Assembly: GCA_002491065.1 (NCBI GenBank)
Contig: DKVF01000019.1
Coordinates: 405-23,504 of the forward strand
Source of the DNA: Peptococcaceae bacterium UBA7185
Lineage (GTDB): Bacteria > Bacillota > Peptococcia > Peptococcales > Peptococcaceae
Length of the DNA stretch: 23,100 nt
Direction of reading: 5' to 3'
Part shown: one piece after another, positions 6,621 through 14,800 of the stretch
Layout of the letters: every line of letters starts with the position of its first letter
Numbering within the stretch: the stretch's first letter is position 1
Made by a program: the position numbers and the translations under genes
Notes under the pieces: model-generated
Database searches by the model: none
Told to the model about the DNA's origin: nothing
The model's input: the letters and a program-made list of their open reading frames with translations, nothing else

Positions 6621-7361
6621 TCAATCTTCCAACTTGTGCAAATCAAAAACGTTTCCGTCCTCGTCTATATCATCCAGTGCGTCTAAGTTTTTGACTTTGC
6701 AGCCGCATTTTCTATTTTCTACATAGACATCATTTTCATATTTTAAACAACAAAGCAGCCGTCCACAAATTCCAGATATTTTAGATGGGTTTAAGGATAA
6801 GCTTTGTTCCTTGGCCATTTTGATAGATACTGGTGCGAAATCACCCAAAAATGTGTGGCAGCATAATTCACGGCCGCAAAAACCAATTCCTCCTAACATT
6901 TTTGCTTCATCTCGCACACCAATCTGCCGTAATTCAATGCGGGTACGAAATATAGTGGCCAGATCTTTTACCAGTTCGCGGAAGTCCACACGTCCATCAG
7001 CTGTAAAGAAAAAAATTACTTTGCTGTTATCAAATGTGTACTCCACATCAATAAGTTTCATAGGTAGATTGTGTTGCGCAATCTTTTCCAAGCAAATATC
7101 AAATGCTTCTTTCTCACGAAAGGTGTTTTCTTCTACGCGTGCGTCGTCATCGTCATCGGCAATGCGGATAACTTTTTTTAATGGAGGGATGACTTCACTT
7201 TCATCTACTTCTTTCAAGCCTACCACAACATTGCCGTATTCAATGCCCCGTGCAGTTTCCACAATCACGTGGTCATTGGTGGTGATTGTAAGTTCACCAG
7301 GATCAAAATAATATATCTTACCAGCTTCCTTAAAACGGACGCCAATTACAGTTACGGACAT
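6621..7361 (-). CDS. ricT: PSP1-domain protein RicT (YaaT)
   Basis: 246 residues with a PSP1 domain over the first two thirds. Six cysteines sit in two matching groups, GFCGRELCC (C162, C167, C168) and GICGRLLCC (C199, C204, C205), as expected for the Fe-S-binding RicT. A CGC pair follows at 219-221. In Bacillus, RicT works with RicA and RicF to promote RNase Y-dependent RNA processing and affects Spo0A phosphorylation; sporulation genes elsewhere in this window fit that. AGGAGGT precedes the ATG by 6 nt. It lies 17 nt after holB in the conserved order. An acidic run (DDDDD near 69-73) is a local feature. Confidence 0.95.
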   Translation of the reverse strand: MSVTVIGVRFKEAGKIYYFDPGELTITTNDHVIVETARGIEYGNVVVGLKEVDESEVIPPLKKVIRIADDDDDARVEENTFREKEAFDICLEKIAQHNLPMKLIDVEYTFDNSKVIFFFTADGRVDFRELVKDLATIFRTRIELRQIGVRDEAKMLGGIGFCGRELCCHTFLGDFAPVSIKMAKEQSLSLNPSKISGICGRLLCCLKYENDVYVENRKCGCKVKNLDALDDIDEDGNVFDLHKLED

Positions 7362-7378
7362 AAAAAACCTCCTTAGGA

Positions 7379-8371
7379 TTATGGGGAAAATATAGTCTTC
7401 GTCTTTAACAGTACGACCTCCAACACCAATCTGGGAGAAGCATTGCTTTCCAGCTGGGATATGGCGGTCTGGAAATATTGAAGTACCTGAAGCAGAGTCT
7501 GTGGCTCTTGTTGTTGTGCTTTCAGCTGCGCCAGATAGTCTTGGTTGATGAGTAACTCTACCCGACCTGTAGTGCGCAGGATTAATAAATCATGGTACCA
7601 TAGCTGTGCCAGTTCCAACAAGGAACGCACCATCTTTTTATTCTTATCCCATTGTTCACACCAAAGAATGATATCTGCCGGATTAAGCTGTTCTAACTGG
7701 TTCAAAAGCCGGTAGAAATCCTGTCTTGCCGCAGCAATTTCCTCATTGGCAAGAAGAACTTCCGCTGTGCTCACAGAACCCTGCGACAGTGCAGCTGCTA
7801 AGCCAATTTGTGATTGCCGTTCAGGATGAAGCCGTTGTAAAATATCTTGAATGACGGCAGAAGGCAGGATATTGAACTGCACTTGCTGACAGCGGGACAA
7901 AATGGTGATGGGTAAATTCTGTACCTGAGAAGTAACTAAAATAAATACAGTGTTGTCTGTAGGTTCCTCCAGTGTTTTTAACAGGCAGTTGGCTGCTTGC
8001 TCTGTCATGAGATGAGCATCATTGATAATCGCGACTTTATAGGCGCTTTCGTAATTGCGCAGTGATATTTTGCTAAGCAGGTTACGGATTTGCTCAATTT
8101 TGATGCTGCTTCCGTCAGGCTCCAGAAAAATAAGATCGGGATGGCTTCCGCAGTCAATCTGAATACAGGAGGCACAATGCCCACAGCTGGAAAAGGTCTG
8201 GGCATCTGCTGCTTCACAGTTTAGATATTGTGCCAATGCCAGCGCAGTATTCTTTTTTCCTACACCTTCCGGTCCGGTAAAGAGATAAGCATGGGCGATA
8301 TGTTGGTTTTGAATCGCACGCTGCAAAATATGAATGGCTTTGTCCTGACCTTGAATATCTGAAAATCGCAT
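7379..8371 (-). CDS. holB: DNA polymerase III delta-prime subunit
   Basis: 330 residues. AAA+ clamp-loader subunit of the replicative polymerase: start FSDIQGQDKAIHILQRAI, Walker A GPEGVGKKNT (33-42), zinc-binding Cys set (C63-x2-C66-x2-C69 with C52 upstream), Walker B-region IINDAHLMTEQAANCLLKTLEEP (115-137) and the SRC motif (159-161) with the arginine finger. The C-terminal third is the less conserved collar domain. Delta-prime in many bacteria lacks a working Walker A, whereas this copy keeps GVGK. First gene of the cluster, with its own promoter at 8432-8460; the Bacillus upstream genes (tmk, yaaQ, yaaR) are not here. Confidence 0.95.
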   Translation of the reverse strand: MRFSDIQGQDKAIHILQRAIQNQHIAHAYLFTGPEGVGKKNTALALAQYLNCEAADAQTFSSCGHCASCIQIDCGSHPDLIFLEPDGSSIKIEQIRNLLSKISLRNYESAYKVAIINDAHLMTEQAANCLLKTLEEPTDNTVFILVTSQVQNLPITILSRCQQVQFNILPSAVIQDILQRLHPERQSQIGLAAALSQGSVSTAEVLLANEEIAAARQDFYRLLNQLEQLNPADIILWCEQWDKNKKMVRSLLELAQLWYHDLLILRTTGRVELLINQDYLAQLKAQQQEPQTLLQVLQYFQTAISQLESNASPRLVLEVVLLKTKTIFSP

Positions 8372-8431
8372 AAAAAACTCCCGTAAAAAATCTTGAAATC
8401 ATAAGCTGGAGAAAATAAAATTCTATATTTC

Positions 8432-8460
8432 ATTTTAGCGTATAAAAGTAAAGAAATCAA
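8432..8460 (-). promoter_or_regulatory. Predicted promoter of the holB-ricT-yabA-trmN6-rsmI operon
   Basis: The minus strand reads TTGATT (8455-8460), a 17-nt spacer and TAAAAT (8432-8437), about 60 nt before the holB start codon and downstream of the ppk2 terminator. Confidence 0.6.
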
Positions 8461-8488
8461 CCAGTGCCAAAATTTTTTATCGTAAAAC

Positions 8489-8523
8489 AAACCGGCCATG
8501 CAATAATCATACATGGCCGGTTT
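8489..8523. terminator. Terminator after the hydrogenase-phosphatase-ppk2 operon
   Basis: AAACCGGCCATG (8489-8500) pairs perfectly with CATGGCCGGTTT (8512-8523) around 11 nt. On the minus strand it is followed by TTTGTTTT. It lies about 120 nt after the ppk2 stop; the bases between show no gene. Confidence 0.8.
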
Positions 8524-8645
8524 TTATGTTCATCGTTTATGGATATGATGTCTTTGTCAAGATTTTTTGATAGTTTTGGTTTCAGTAATTGGAAATTGGC
8601 AGAAAGCTGCATTATCAATGATGCTGGTTTTTTGTTTTGTCTTAA

Positions 8646-9530
8646 TCAATCTTTCTCTTCTTCCACTTTTGCTTCTGCCAATAATTGCTCTCTGCATTGG
8701 CTCAACAATGCTTTTTTATTGTCAGGCAGCTCTGGGTATTGGGGATTGATTTCCTCAAGCATATCTACAATAATTTGTGAAATGAGCAAACGGGCGAACC
8801 ACTTTTTGTCGGCTGGAACAATATACCAGGGCGTTTTCTTGGTAGCAGTAGCTTTAATGGCGTCTTCATAGGCTTCCTGGTAGGCGTCCCAATACATACG
8901 CTCCTCGATATCGGACTGAGAGAATTTCCAGTTTTTTTCTTCATCGTCAATCCGTTCTAAGAAGCGTTTTTTCTGTTCGTCTTTAGAGAGATGCAGAAAG
9001 ATTTTTATGACACGAATCCCATTTTGATATAAATATTTTTCAAAGTGATTGATTTGCATATACCGTTGTTGAAAGAGTTTTCCGGTTTTGCAGCGATCAG
9101 GCAACGGAAGATTTTTATACAGGCTATGTACCTTCACGACCAGCACATCTTCATAGTAAGAGCGATTGAAAATACCGATATCTCCCCGACCGGGCAGTAC
9201 TCGCCATGCACGCCATAAGTAATCATGGTCTAATTCCTCAGAGGTAGGCTGCTTAAAGTTGTGTACAATGACACCCTGCGGATTCATGCCGGATATGACA
9301 TGCTTGATGGCGCCATCTTTGCCGGCGGCGTCCATAGCCTGAAAAATAATGAGCAATGCTTCTTTATTTTCTGCGTAAAGGCGATCCTGCAGCTGAGCCA
9401 TACGGGCTTGATTGGCAGCCAGCAATTCAATGGTTTCTTTTTTAGAAGTGAATTCTGCAGTATCTTTTGTATCATAATTTTGCAGGCTAAACTCTTCTTT
9501 TCCTTTAAAGCAATAATTCTTGATGTCCAT
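8646..9530 (-). CDS. ppk2: Polyphosphate kinase 2 family nucleotide kinase
   Basis: 294 residues, typical single-domain PPK2. Walker A is MDAAGKDG (66-73); the second motif is GIFNRSYYEDV (119-129), followed by a lid rich in Lys/Arg. PPK2 enzymes transfer phosphate between polyphosphate and nucleotides. The length and the GMNPQGVIVHNFKQPT segment resemble the class III (AMP- and ADP-using) group, but class cannot be settled by eye. GGAGGC precedes the ATG. It is the last gene of the operon, 19 nt after the PP2C phosphatase, so it may belong functionally to that redox-sensing unit or simply ride with it. Confidence 0.92.
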   Translation of the reverse strand: MDIKNYCFKGKEEFSLQNYDTKDTAEFTSKKETIELLAANQARMAQLQDRLYAENKEALLIIFQAMDAAGKDGAIKHVISGMNPQGVIVHNFKQPTSEELDHDYLWRAWRVLPGRGDIGIFNRSYYEDVLVVKVHSLYKNLPLPDRCKTGKLFQQRYMQINHFEKYLYQNGIRVIKIFLHLSKDEQKKRFLERIDDEEKNWKFSQSDIEERMYWDAYQEAYEDAIKATATKKTPWYIVPADKKWFARLLISQIIVDMLEEINPQYPELPDNKKALLSQCREQLLAEAKVEEEKD

Positions 9531-9549
9531 AAAAGTGCCTCCGAATTGT

Positions 9550-10695
9550 TTAATAACGGTGGATGATGATTTCTTTTCCTAATTGCTGTAGTTGAGCAGC
9601 CAGTGTTTCAATTACTGTACTGCGCAGACGAATACCGGGCTTAATCTGTTCGTAAGCTTCGTTTACTTGTGTGCCAAAAAAAATCGTAATGCGATCAGCA
9701 GATAAAAGCTCCTGCAGTAGCATTGTTGCACCGTTTACCGGCATGGATGTGGTGTTGGAAGGGTTTTCTTTCAACAGTTTGCTGCAGTGATTCATCGTAA
9801 TGATCCCTTCTGTAACTAGGTCAATGCCGTTGATGCGGGAGATGGGCGGAACCTCATCAGATAGTTCACCGACGTCGGATGCCTCCAGCTCTCGGCCGCT
9901 TTCCCGGGCAAATACCTGGGCAGTCGTACCGCCACAGATTATTTTACGTCCTTTGGTCTTCAAAAATTCCTCCACCATAGTGGAATCGTCCTTTTTATCT
10001 ACCGGCAAACCTGTGAGCATGACACATTCGCGGGCTTGCCGCATGTGAATGGCTACGGCTGTGGTGTCATCACCAGGTTCGTTGATGTAATAGCTCATAC
10101 AGATACCGATGACCTGGTCGACTAAATCCTGTGCCGAATCCCTTAACGTGATATTTTCTTTCAAAGCTTTAACCAAACCAGAGGTTTGCAGACCCATAGG
10201 CAGAGTAAGTCCCAACCCTGCTTCGGTCACGCCGTCACTGGTGATGAGCAAATAGTCGCCTTCTTTTAATTGCAGTTGTGCGTGATTAATTTGTTTGCCC
10301 AATACATCTTCACCAGTACGTTCCACTACCTCAACAAACCCGTTGGAAATCAAGATGGGAGGCAGCCCGTCAAAATCGATGATTTCCACATGACCTTCGG
10401 GAGTAATCTTCAAAATAGAAAATGTAGAATAGGCTACATTGCGCACGGAGCATACTGGCAGCGTACTGATAATAGTTTCTACAATATCTTGCAGAGGCAC
10501 ATGACTGCTAACCATTTTGGAGATAATCTTTGTAGTCAGATTGGAAAGAATATTGGCCTTTACGCCACTGCCCAGACCATCGGAAAGTACTACCACTGTT
10601 TCATCGGAATTGCGTACGATTTCTACAGAATCACCGCAGGTTACCTCTCCGTGTTTGATTAACTGGGTTTTGCCAACTTCACAAATTAGACTCAT
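9550..10695 (-). CDS. SpoIIE-type PP2C Ser/Thr phosphatase of the hydrogenase operon
   Basis: 381 residues. The first 220 form a SpoIIE/PP2C domain: metal-binding Asp in VVLSDGLGSG (D39), ITSDGVTEAG (D154) and GDDTTAVAI (D209/D210). There are no membrane segments, unlike sporulation SpoIIE. Residues 225-381 are a separate C-terminal region I do not recognise; its start has CGGTTAQVFARESG, and it may bind a partner. Its ATG overlaps the hydrogenase stop codon (ATGA), which indicates tight coupling. PP2C proteins beside group C sensory [FeFe]-hydrogenases are a known association; the likely job is to convert the sensor signal into dephosphorylation of an unidentified target. Confidence 0.88.
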   Translation of the reverse strand: MSLICEVGKTQLIKHGEVTCGDSVEIVRNSDETVVVLSDGLGSGVKANILSNLTTKIISKMVSSHVPLQDIVETIISTLPVCSVRNVAYSTFSILKITPEGHVEIIDFDGLPPILISNGFVEVVERTGEDVLGKQINHAQLQLKEGDYLLITSDGVTEAGLGLTLPMGLQTSGLVKALKENITLRDSAQDLVDQVIGICMSYYINEPGDDTTAVAIHMRQARECVMLTGLPVDKKDDSTMVEEFLKTKGRKIICGGTTAQVFARESGRELEASDVGELSDEVPPISRINGIDLVTEGIITMNHCSKLLKENPSNTTSMPVNGATMLLQELLSADRITIFFGTQVNEAYEQIKPGIRLRSTVIETLAAQLQQLGKEIIIHRY

Positions 10696-12383
10696 TGCTC
10701 CAGCTCCTTCTCCTGGCTGAACTGCTTGATGAGGTCAAGTAAAATAATTTTTGTGTCGGCAGTGGTTTCTCCCAACAGACCTGCGATCTGCTGCGCCACA
10801 AACATTTGATTATTAATGACCTGCGTAGCTTTGCTCAGCGTTTCTTCCTTCATTTTTTCCAATTCGGTACGTTTTTTCTCTTCTTCTGTGATGTCAGTAA
10901 TGGTGGCCATATATAGATTTTGTGTTCCTTGCATACGCACCACATTTTGCCGTGTGACTAGATTGATGTCATCATAACGAACAATGAGATCCTTCATGCC
11001 GCGTCCTGTTTCCACTACTTTTTCAAAATCGCTGTGGTCGATATATTCAAAGACAGCGTTGCCTACCTGCAAATTGTATGCTTTAAACATATCACGGGCT
11101 GCCGGATTGAATTCCTGAATGATGAAATCCTGGTCAAACACAATAATGCCGCTGGGGTTGCTGCGAATGGCCGTGTTGGCAGTAGATTCTGCACGGCTGC
11201 GCATATAGGTAAAACACATTTTTTCTTCAGCCTGTCCCCGTGCTACGGCTAAGGCCTTTTCATAGCAGCTGTCAAAGCCACAGGCACCGCAGTTCATTAC
11301 TTTTTTGTTATATTGTTTTAAGTGGGACAAAATCTCCCGTATACGGGCGGTTTCAACCTTCATTGGTTCTACATAGCGGTTCTCAAAGGTACGGCTGATA
11401 TCAGGCACTTGGGCAAAATGGCGGATAGGTTTGTTGGCATATTGGTGATAATAGTTGTTGATTGCAATTTTTTTCTCCAAAATGCCCTTTTTCTCCAAAC
11501 CAAAACCGCCGACACAGCCATTACGGCAACCGTCCAGTTCAATAAAGCGACTGCTGAAATTGTCCGTTTTTTCTAATTCTTTTAATGCTTCAATACAGGT
11601 GCTTAATCCGGATAAATATTGTACCTCATGGAGGGGCACAATACCCTGGTCTACCATGATCTGCATCAGATTTCCTGCCATTGCTAAAGGCGCTCCCAAA
11701 GGCTTATATTGGGTCAATTCCACATCAATTTCTGCCAATGTTTCCATGCTGACCTTATGGCTGAAAATGAAATCCAAAGCTTGGTCCAATGTGAGCGTTA
11801 GGTCAATGTCATCGTTCTTGCCTACCAAGCTGAGACAGGGAGAAATATGAACCACTTTCACATCAGGGCCATATTTTTCTTTCAGCAGACGGGCATGAAC
11901 CACTGCTTCATTTTCAATAGGTGCCAGGTGGTCCAGTAATTTGGGAAATTTTTGTTCAATTAGATTGACTATAATAGGGCAATGACTGGAAATAATATAT
12001 TTATCAGTATTTTGCAATAAATTAGCATAAGTATCCAGGAACGGTTCTGCATTTACAGCCATTTCTTCAATGGCGTAAAAACCGATGTGTTTCAAACGTG
12101 CCCATAATTCCCTCTGGCTCCACTGATTAAAATGATTGACAAAAGTAGGAGGCAGACTCAAAATGACGCGATCGTTTTTCAAAAATTGCTCTAGTTTGGG
12201 AATTTGGTCGATAATACTTTTGGTATATTGTGGACATTCTTTGACGCAACGACCGCACAATACACATTGGTCTGTCATAATTTTTGCTTGACCGGTACGA
12301 AAACTGATGGCTTTTACATCGCAGTTGCGCAAACATCTGTAGCAGTCACGACAGTTGCCGGAGTTGTTGATGATAGGGAACAT
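10692..12383 (-). CDS. hydS: Sensory [FeFe]-hydrogenase-like protein with PAS domain
   Basis: 563 residues. Two N-terminal [4Fe-4S] ferredoxin motifs (C11, C14, C17, C21; C40, C43, C46, C50) precede an H-cluster domain (about 70-320). All four H-cluster ligands appear present: C135 in SSHCP, C183 in SPCLSL, C286 and C290 in ELDGCRNGCVGG. The residue equal to the proton-relay cysteine of catalytic enzymes (TSCCP) is His134. A further Fe-S module follows (C365, C368, C373, C390), then a PAS domain (about 400-505) and a C-terminal helix. This layout matches sensory (group C, HydS-like) enzymes, not bulk H2 producers. It probably senses H2 or redox state in the cytoplasm. AGGAGGAG precedes the ATG; the [2Fe-2S] gene ends 3 nt before it. 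Confidence 0.9.
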   Translation of the reverse strand: MFPIINNSGNCRDCYRCLRNCDVKAISFRTGQAKIMTDQCVLCGRCVKECPQYTKSIIDQIPKLEQFLKNDRVILSLPPTFVNHFNQWSQRELWARLKHIGFYAIEEMAVNAEPFLDTYANLLQNTDKYIISSHCPIIVNLIEQKFPKLLDHLAPIENEAVVHARLLKEKYGPDVKVVHISPCLSLVGKNDDIDLTLTLDQALDFIFSHKVSMETLAEIDVELTQYKPLGAPLAMAGNLMQIMVDQGIVPLHEVQYLSGLSTCIEALKELEKTDNFSSRFIELDGCRNGCVGGFGLEKKGILEKKIAINNYYHQYANKPIRHFAQVPDISRTFENRYVEPMKVETARIREILSHLKQYNKKVMNCGACGFDSCYEKALAVARGQAEEKMCFTYMRSRAESTANTAIRSNPSGIIVFDQDFIIQEFNPAARDMFKAYNLQVGNAVFEYIDHSDFEKVVETGRGMKDLIVRYDDINLVTRQNVVRMQGTQNLYMATITDITEEEKKRTELEKMKEETLSKATQVINNQMFVAQQIAGLLGETTADTKIILLDLIKQFSQEKELEQ

Positions 12384-12386
12384 AAC

Positions 12387-12638
12387 TTACTCCTCCTGTA
12401 AACATATTTTGATTAGTTCGGGGACATCGGCGACAGTTACATGTTTGTAGGTTTCGCCGTTTACACGGACAATGACGCCATCAGCGCATTGGCTTTGACA
12501 AAATGCACCGGTAAGTTCAAAAAGTACATCGCCAGATTTTTGCCGCTTTTCCAACTCTACCTGAAAAGCCTGCGCAATCAACGGCGCACCTTTTAAATGA
12601 CAGGCACTGCCCATGCAAATTTGAATTATTTTATTCAT
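12387..12638 (-). CDS. Thioredoxin-like [2Fe-2S] ferredoxin of the hydrogenase operon
   Basis: 83 residues, the size of a minimal NuoE/HydC-type [2Fe-2S] domain. Ligands are C8 and C13 (CMGSAC) and C47 and C51 (CQSQC) in a thioredoxin-like fold. AAAGGAG stands about 9 nt before the ATG. First gene of the four-gene unit, it probably passes electrons to or from the hydrogenase-like sensor next to it. The C-terminal half (VRVNGETYKHVTVADVPELI) is typical of the family. Confidence 0.9.
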   Translation of the reverse strand: MNKIIQICMGSACHLKGAPLIAQAFQVELEKRQKSGDVLFELTGAFCQSQCADGVIVRVNGETYKHVTVADVPELIKICLQEE

Positions 12639-12673
12639 ATCATAATCTCCTTTGAAATCAACTTTATAAATTA

Positions 12674-12702
12674 ATTATACTTATTACTTTCATCTGCGAC
12701 AA
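12674..12702 (-). promoter_or_regulatory. Predicted promoter of the sensory hydrogenase operon
   Basis: The minus strand reads TTGTCG (12697-12702), a 17-nt spacer and TATAAT (12674-12679), about 36 nt before the first start codon. It is divergent from the SleB-type gene at 12791. Confidence 0.65.
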
Positions 12703-12790
12703 GGGGGAAATTCATTTTCCAGCCGTTTCCTAATGAAATGTTTGTTGCCATGGGTTATACTGACAAAGACGAAAACAAGGAGGAAAGCAA

Positions 12791-13585
12791 ATGAAAAAAC
12801 TGAAAACCTTGACGGTAGTCACAGCATTATCTCTTTGCTGTAGCCTTATGGCTGGCGGCGGGACAGCCCTTGCCGACACTTATAAAGTGAAAGCAGGCGA
12901 TTCCCTGTACAGTATCGCCGGCAGCCATAAGATTACCGTGGAAGAACTGAAACAAGTAAACGGCCTGCAAAGTGAAAAAATATTGGTAGGCCAAACGCTG
13001 CAGATTCCCGAAAATTATGCAACACATCGGGTGAGCAGCGGAGAATCGCTGTATGTATTGGCACAACGTTACGGCTGTAGTGTCAGCGATATAAAAAAGC
13101 TGAACGGTTTAAGCAGCGATGTCATTAAAGTGGGAAGCGTACTAAAGATTCCTGCAGAAACCCGTGCTTACAGCGATGGTTATACTACTCGTGTGACCTC
13201 ATCTCGAGGTGGCGCTTATCAGCGTACCTATACCCAGGCTGAATGGGATATGCTGGCGCAGGTAGTATACGGAGAAGCACGGGGTGAAGTTTACGACGGA
13301 CAGGTGGCAGTAGCCGCTGTGGTGTTAAACCGTATTGAAGATGACGGATTTCCTGATACTATGTATGGCGTCGTATTTCAAAAAAATGCCTTCACCTGTG
13401 TAAATGATGGCCAATATTATCTGCAGCCCAATCGCACAGCTTATGAAGCAGCATTGGAAGCTATGCAGGGAAATGACCCTACTGACGGTTGCCTGTATTA
13501 CTGGAATCCTGTTACTGCGACAAGTAAGTGGATTTGGAGTAGAAGCATTGAAACACAGATAGGGAATCATGTTTTCGGCATGTAG
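12791..13585 (+). CDS. Secreted LysM-SleB cell wall (spore cortex) hydrolase
   Basis: 264 residues. A signal peptide is clear (KK, hydrophobic core, cleavage after GGTALA near residue 28). Two LysM domains follow (about 31-73 and 79-121), which bind peptidoglycan. Residues 150-264 form a SleB/CwlJ-type hydrolase domain, with the probable catalytic glutamate E162 in VVYGEARGE and AAVVLNRI after it. In spore formers this family breaks the cortex at germination. AAGGAGG precedes the ATG. The promoter type is unclear: a TATACT lies upstream without a good -35, so a sporulation sigma factor is possible. Vegetative wall turnover is the alternative role. Confidence 0.9.
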   Translation: MKKLKTLTVVTALSLCCSLMAGGGTALADTYKVKAGDSLYSIAGSHKITVEELKQVNGLQSEKILVGQTLQIPENYATHRVSSGESLYVLAQRYGCSVSDIKKLNGLSSDVIKVGSVLKIPAETRAYSDGYTTRVTSSRGGAYQRTYTQAEWDMLAQVVYGEARGEVYDGQVAVAAVVLNRIEDDGFPDTMYGVVFQKNAFTCVNDGQYYLQPNRTAYEAALEAMQGNDPTDGCLYYWNPVTATSKWIWSRSIETQIGNHVFGM

Positions 13586-13780
13586 CAGCGACGTATGCAT
13601 TGCTTTCGTACGGCCGTGTTGTTCTCAAGTTTGCTTGTGTGTACAATCAGTGAATAGTACCGTTGCAAAAATTCTTTTAGTTATGTATGAACCATACGCA
13701 GAAAGATGCAGATTTATAACTGCTCAATCAGAAGAATGTTTTCTGTATCATTGAGAAAGAAGGGTGTATAACCAAAAAGG

Positions 13781-13825
13781 AACCTGAGTAAAAATGTTTC
13801 ACGTGAAACATTTGCTCAGGTTTTT
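13781..13825. terminator. Bidirectional terminator with parS inside its stem
   Basis: AACCTGAG (13781-13788) pairs with CTCAGGTT (13815-13822), followed by T to 13825. On the minus strand the stem is followed by CCTTTTTGG. The loop region holds the parS palindrome, which extends the hairpin. It serves the SleB-type gene and, in reverse, the glycosyltransferase. The stretch 13586-13780 before it shows no gene. Confidence 0.75.
13795..13810. other. parS no. 2 (ParB/Spo0J binding site)
   Basis: A perfect copy of TGTTTCACGTGAAACA with the same AAAA/TTTG flanks as the first site. It lies inside the terminator stem between two convergent genes. Confidence 0.93.
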
Positions 13826-13871
13826 GTTTTGATATTTTCTTTTTTAATTTTACTGAAAAAATTTTTCTGGG

Positions 13872-14645
13872 TTATCGGTTTTCGGTTCTTTTCCGATATC
13901 CCAGATACACAATGCCGTTTTCTTCTCGGGTAATAGGTTGATGACAGAAATATTGTCTTGCAGCAATGCAATCGCCGATAATGGTATCGGCGATTTTTTG
14001 ATTATGGACATCGCCGCGCTGGGCTGATGTCCATTGGGTGTCGTCAAGCCGTGCTGCCACGCGGATATTAAGGTGTGCTTCTGCAGCTTTTGCCAGCATC
14101 AGCGGTGGCGTGGACAAACAGTCAAAGCCTACTGTTTCCAAGAGGCGGCGGGATACGCAGTGGGGGCCATGGGACGGTGTGGCCAGACCGATAGAAGAAA
14201 ATAAGCCTAATTTGCGGTTCAATTGTTCTCGATAATACAGCACAGCTTTGGCGGTTTCTGAGCGATAGCCGATATAGGGATAACAGTTGGTAAGAGCCAA
14301 ATCGCAGTCCTTGTGTACAACAGCGCAGAGAAGGTCTTGCAGACAGGAGGAGAAATCTCCCCGAAAATCGCCGTCTACAAATAAAATCGCTTGTGCTCCC
14401 AGAGTAAAGGCGCATTTTGCGCCCCAACTGCGGGGTACATCAATGCCAAGGGGTAACGGATATTCAATAAGCGCCACTCTGTTTGCTAGGGCATGTTGCA
14501 ATACTACTTGACGGGTGTGATCGGTGCAGCCGTTTAATACAGGAATCACAGTGTCTAGTGTAAACAGGTGGGCCAGGGCATCTAAAACGTGTCCGATAGA
14601 ATCTTCTTCGTTATAAGCCGGAATTACAGCAGCAATCATGATCAT
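13872..14645 (-). CDS. Family 2 glycosyltransferase
   Basis: 257 residues with no membrane segment. The GT-A fold start IAAVIPAYNEEDSIGHVLDAL and the DxD-type metal motif in FVDGDFRGD (about 89-97) identify a nucleotide-sugar transferase. The protein is short, and the middle part with SHGPHCVSRRLLETVGFD resembles glucosyl-3-phosphoglycerate or dolichyl-phosphate-type enzymes, but the sugar and acceptor are unknown. The ribosome binding site AGGAGGGAGGG is just upstream; ATG 14645 and ATG 14639 are both possible. Single gene, with parS sites on both sides. Confidence 0.85.
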   Translation of the reverse strand: MIMIAAVIPAYNEEDSIGHVLDALAHLFTLDTVIPVLNGCTDHTRQVVLQHALANRVALIEYPLPLGIDVPRSWGAKCAFTLGAQAILFVDGDFRGDFSSCLQDLLCAVVHKDCDLALTNCYPYIGYRSETAKAVLYYREQLNRKLGLFSSIGLATPSHGPHCVSRRLLETVGFDCLSTPPLMLAKAAEAHLNIRVAARLDDTQWTSAQRGDVHNQKIADTIIGDCIAARQYFCHQPITREENGIVYLGYRKRTENR

Positions 14646-14778
14646 CCCTCCCTCCTATAAAATATGAAAAACACAAAGGAAAGAACACTGATTTTTTACA
14701 GGCAAAAAGAAAAATTGCAGAGAAAAACAGGAAAGACCCGAGTGTTTTTCAAAATGTGAAGCGCATTTGAAAGAAAAA

Positions 14779-14794
14779 TGTTTCACGTGAAACA
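14779..14794. other. parS no. 3 (ParB/Spo0J binding site)
   Basis: A third perfect TGTTTCACGTGAAACA, flanked by AAAA and TTTTTT, 984 bp from site no. 2. It is intergenic, upstream of the minus-strand glycosyltransferase. Confidence 0.93.
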
Positions 14795-14800
14795 TTTTTT

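Noticed and set aside
7265..7275. A further CACGTG core inside ricT as a parS site
   Set aside because: Only the central hexamer matches; the TGTTT and AAACA arms are absent.
10692..12383. Catalytic, energy-conserving [FeFe]-hydrogenase
   Set aside because: The proton-relay Cys is replaced, the motifs are reduced, and a PAS domain and PP2C neighbour point to sensing.
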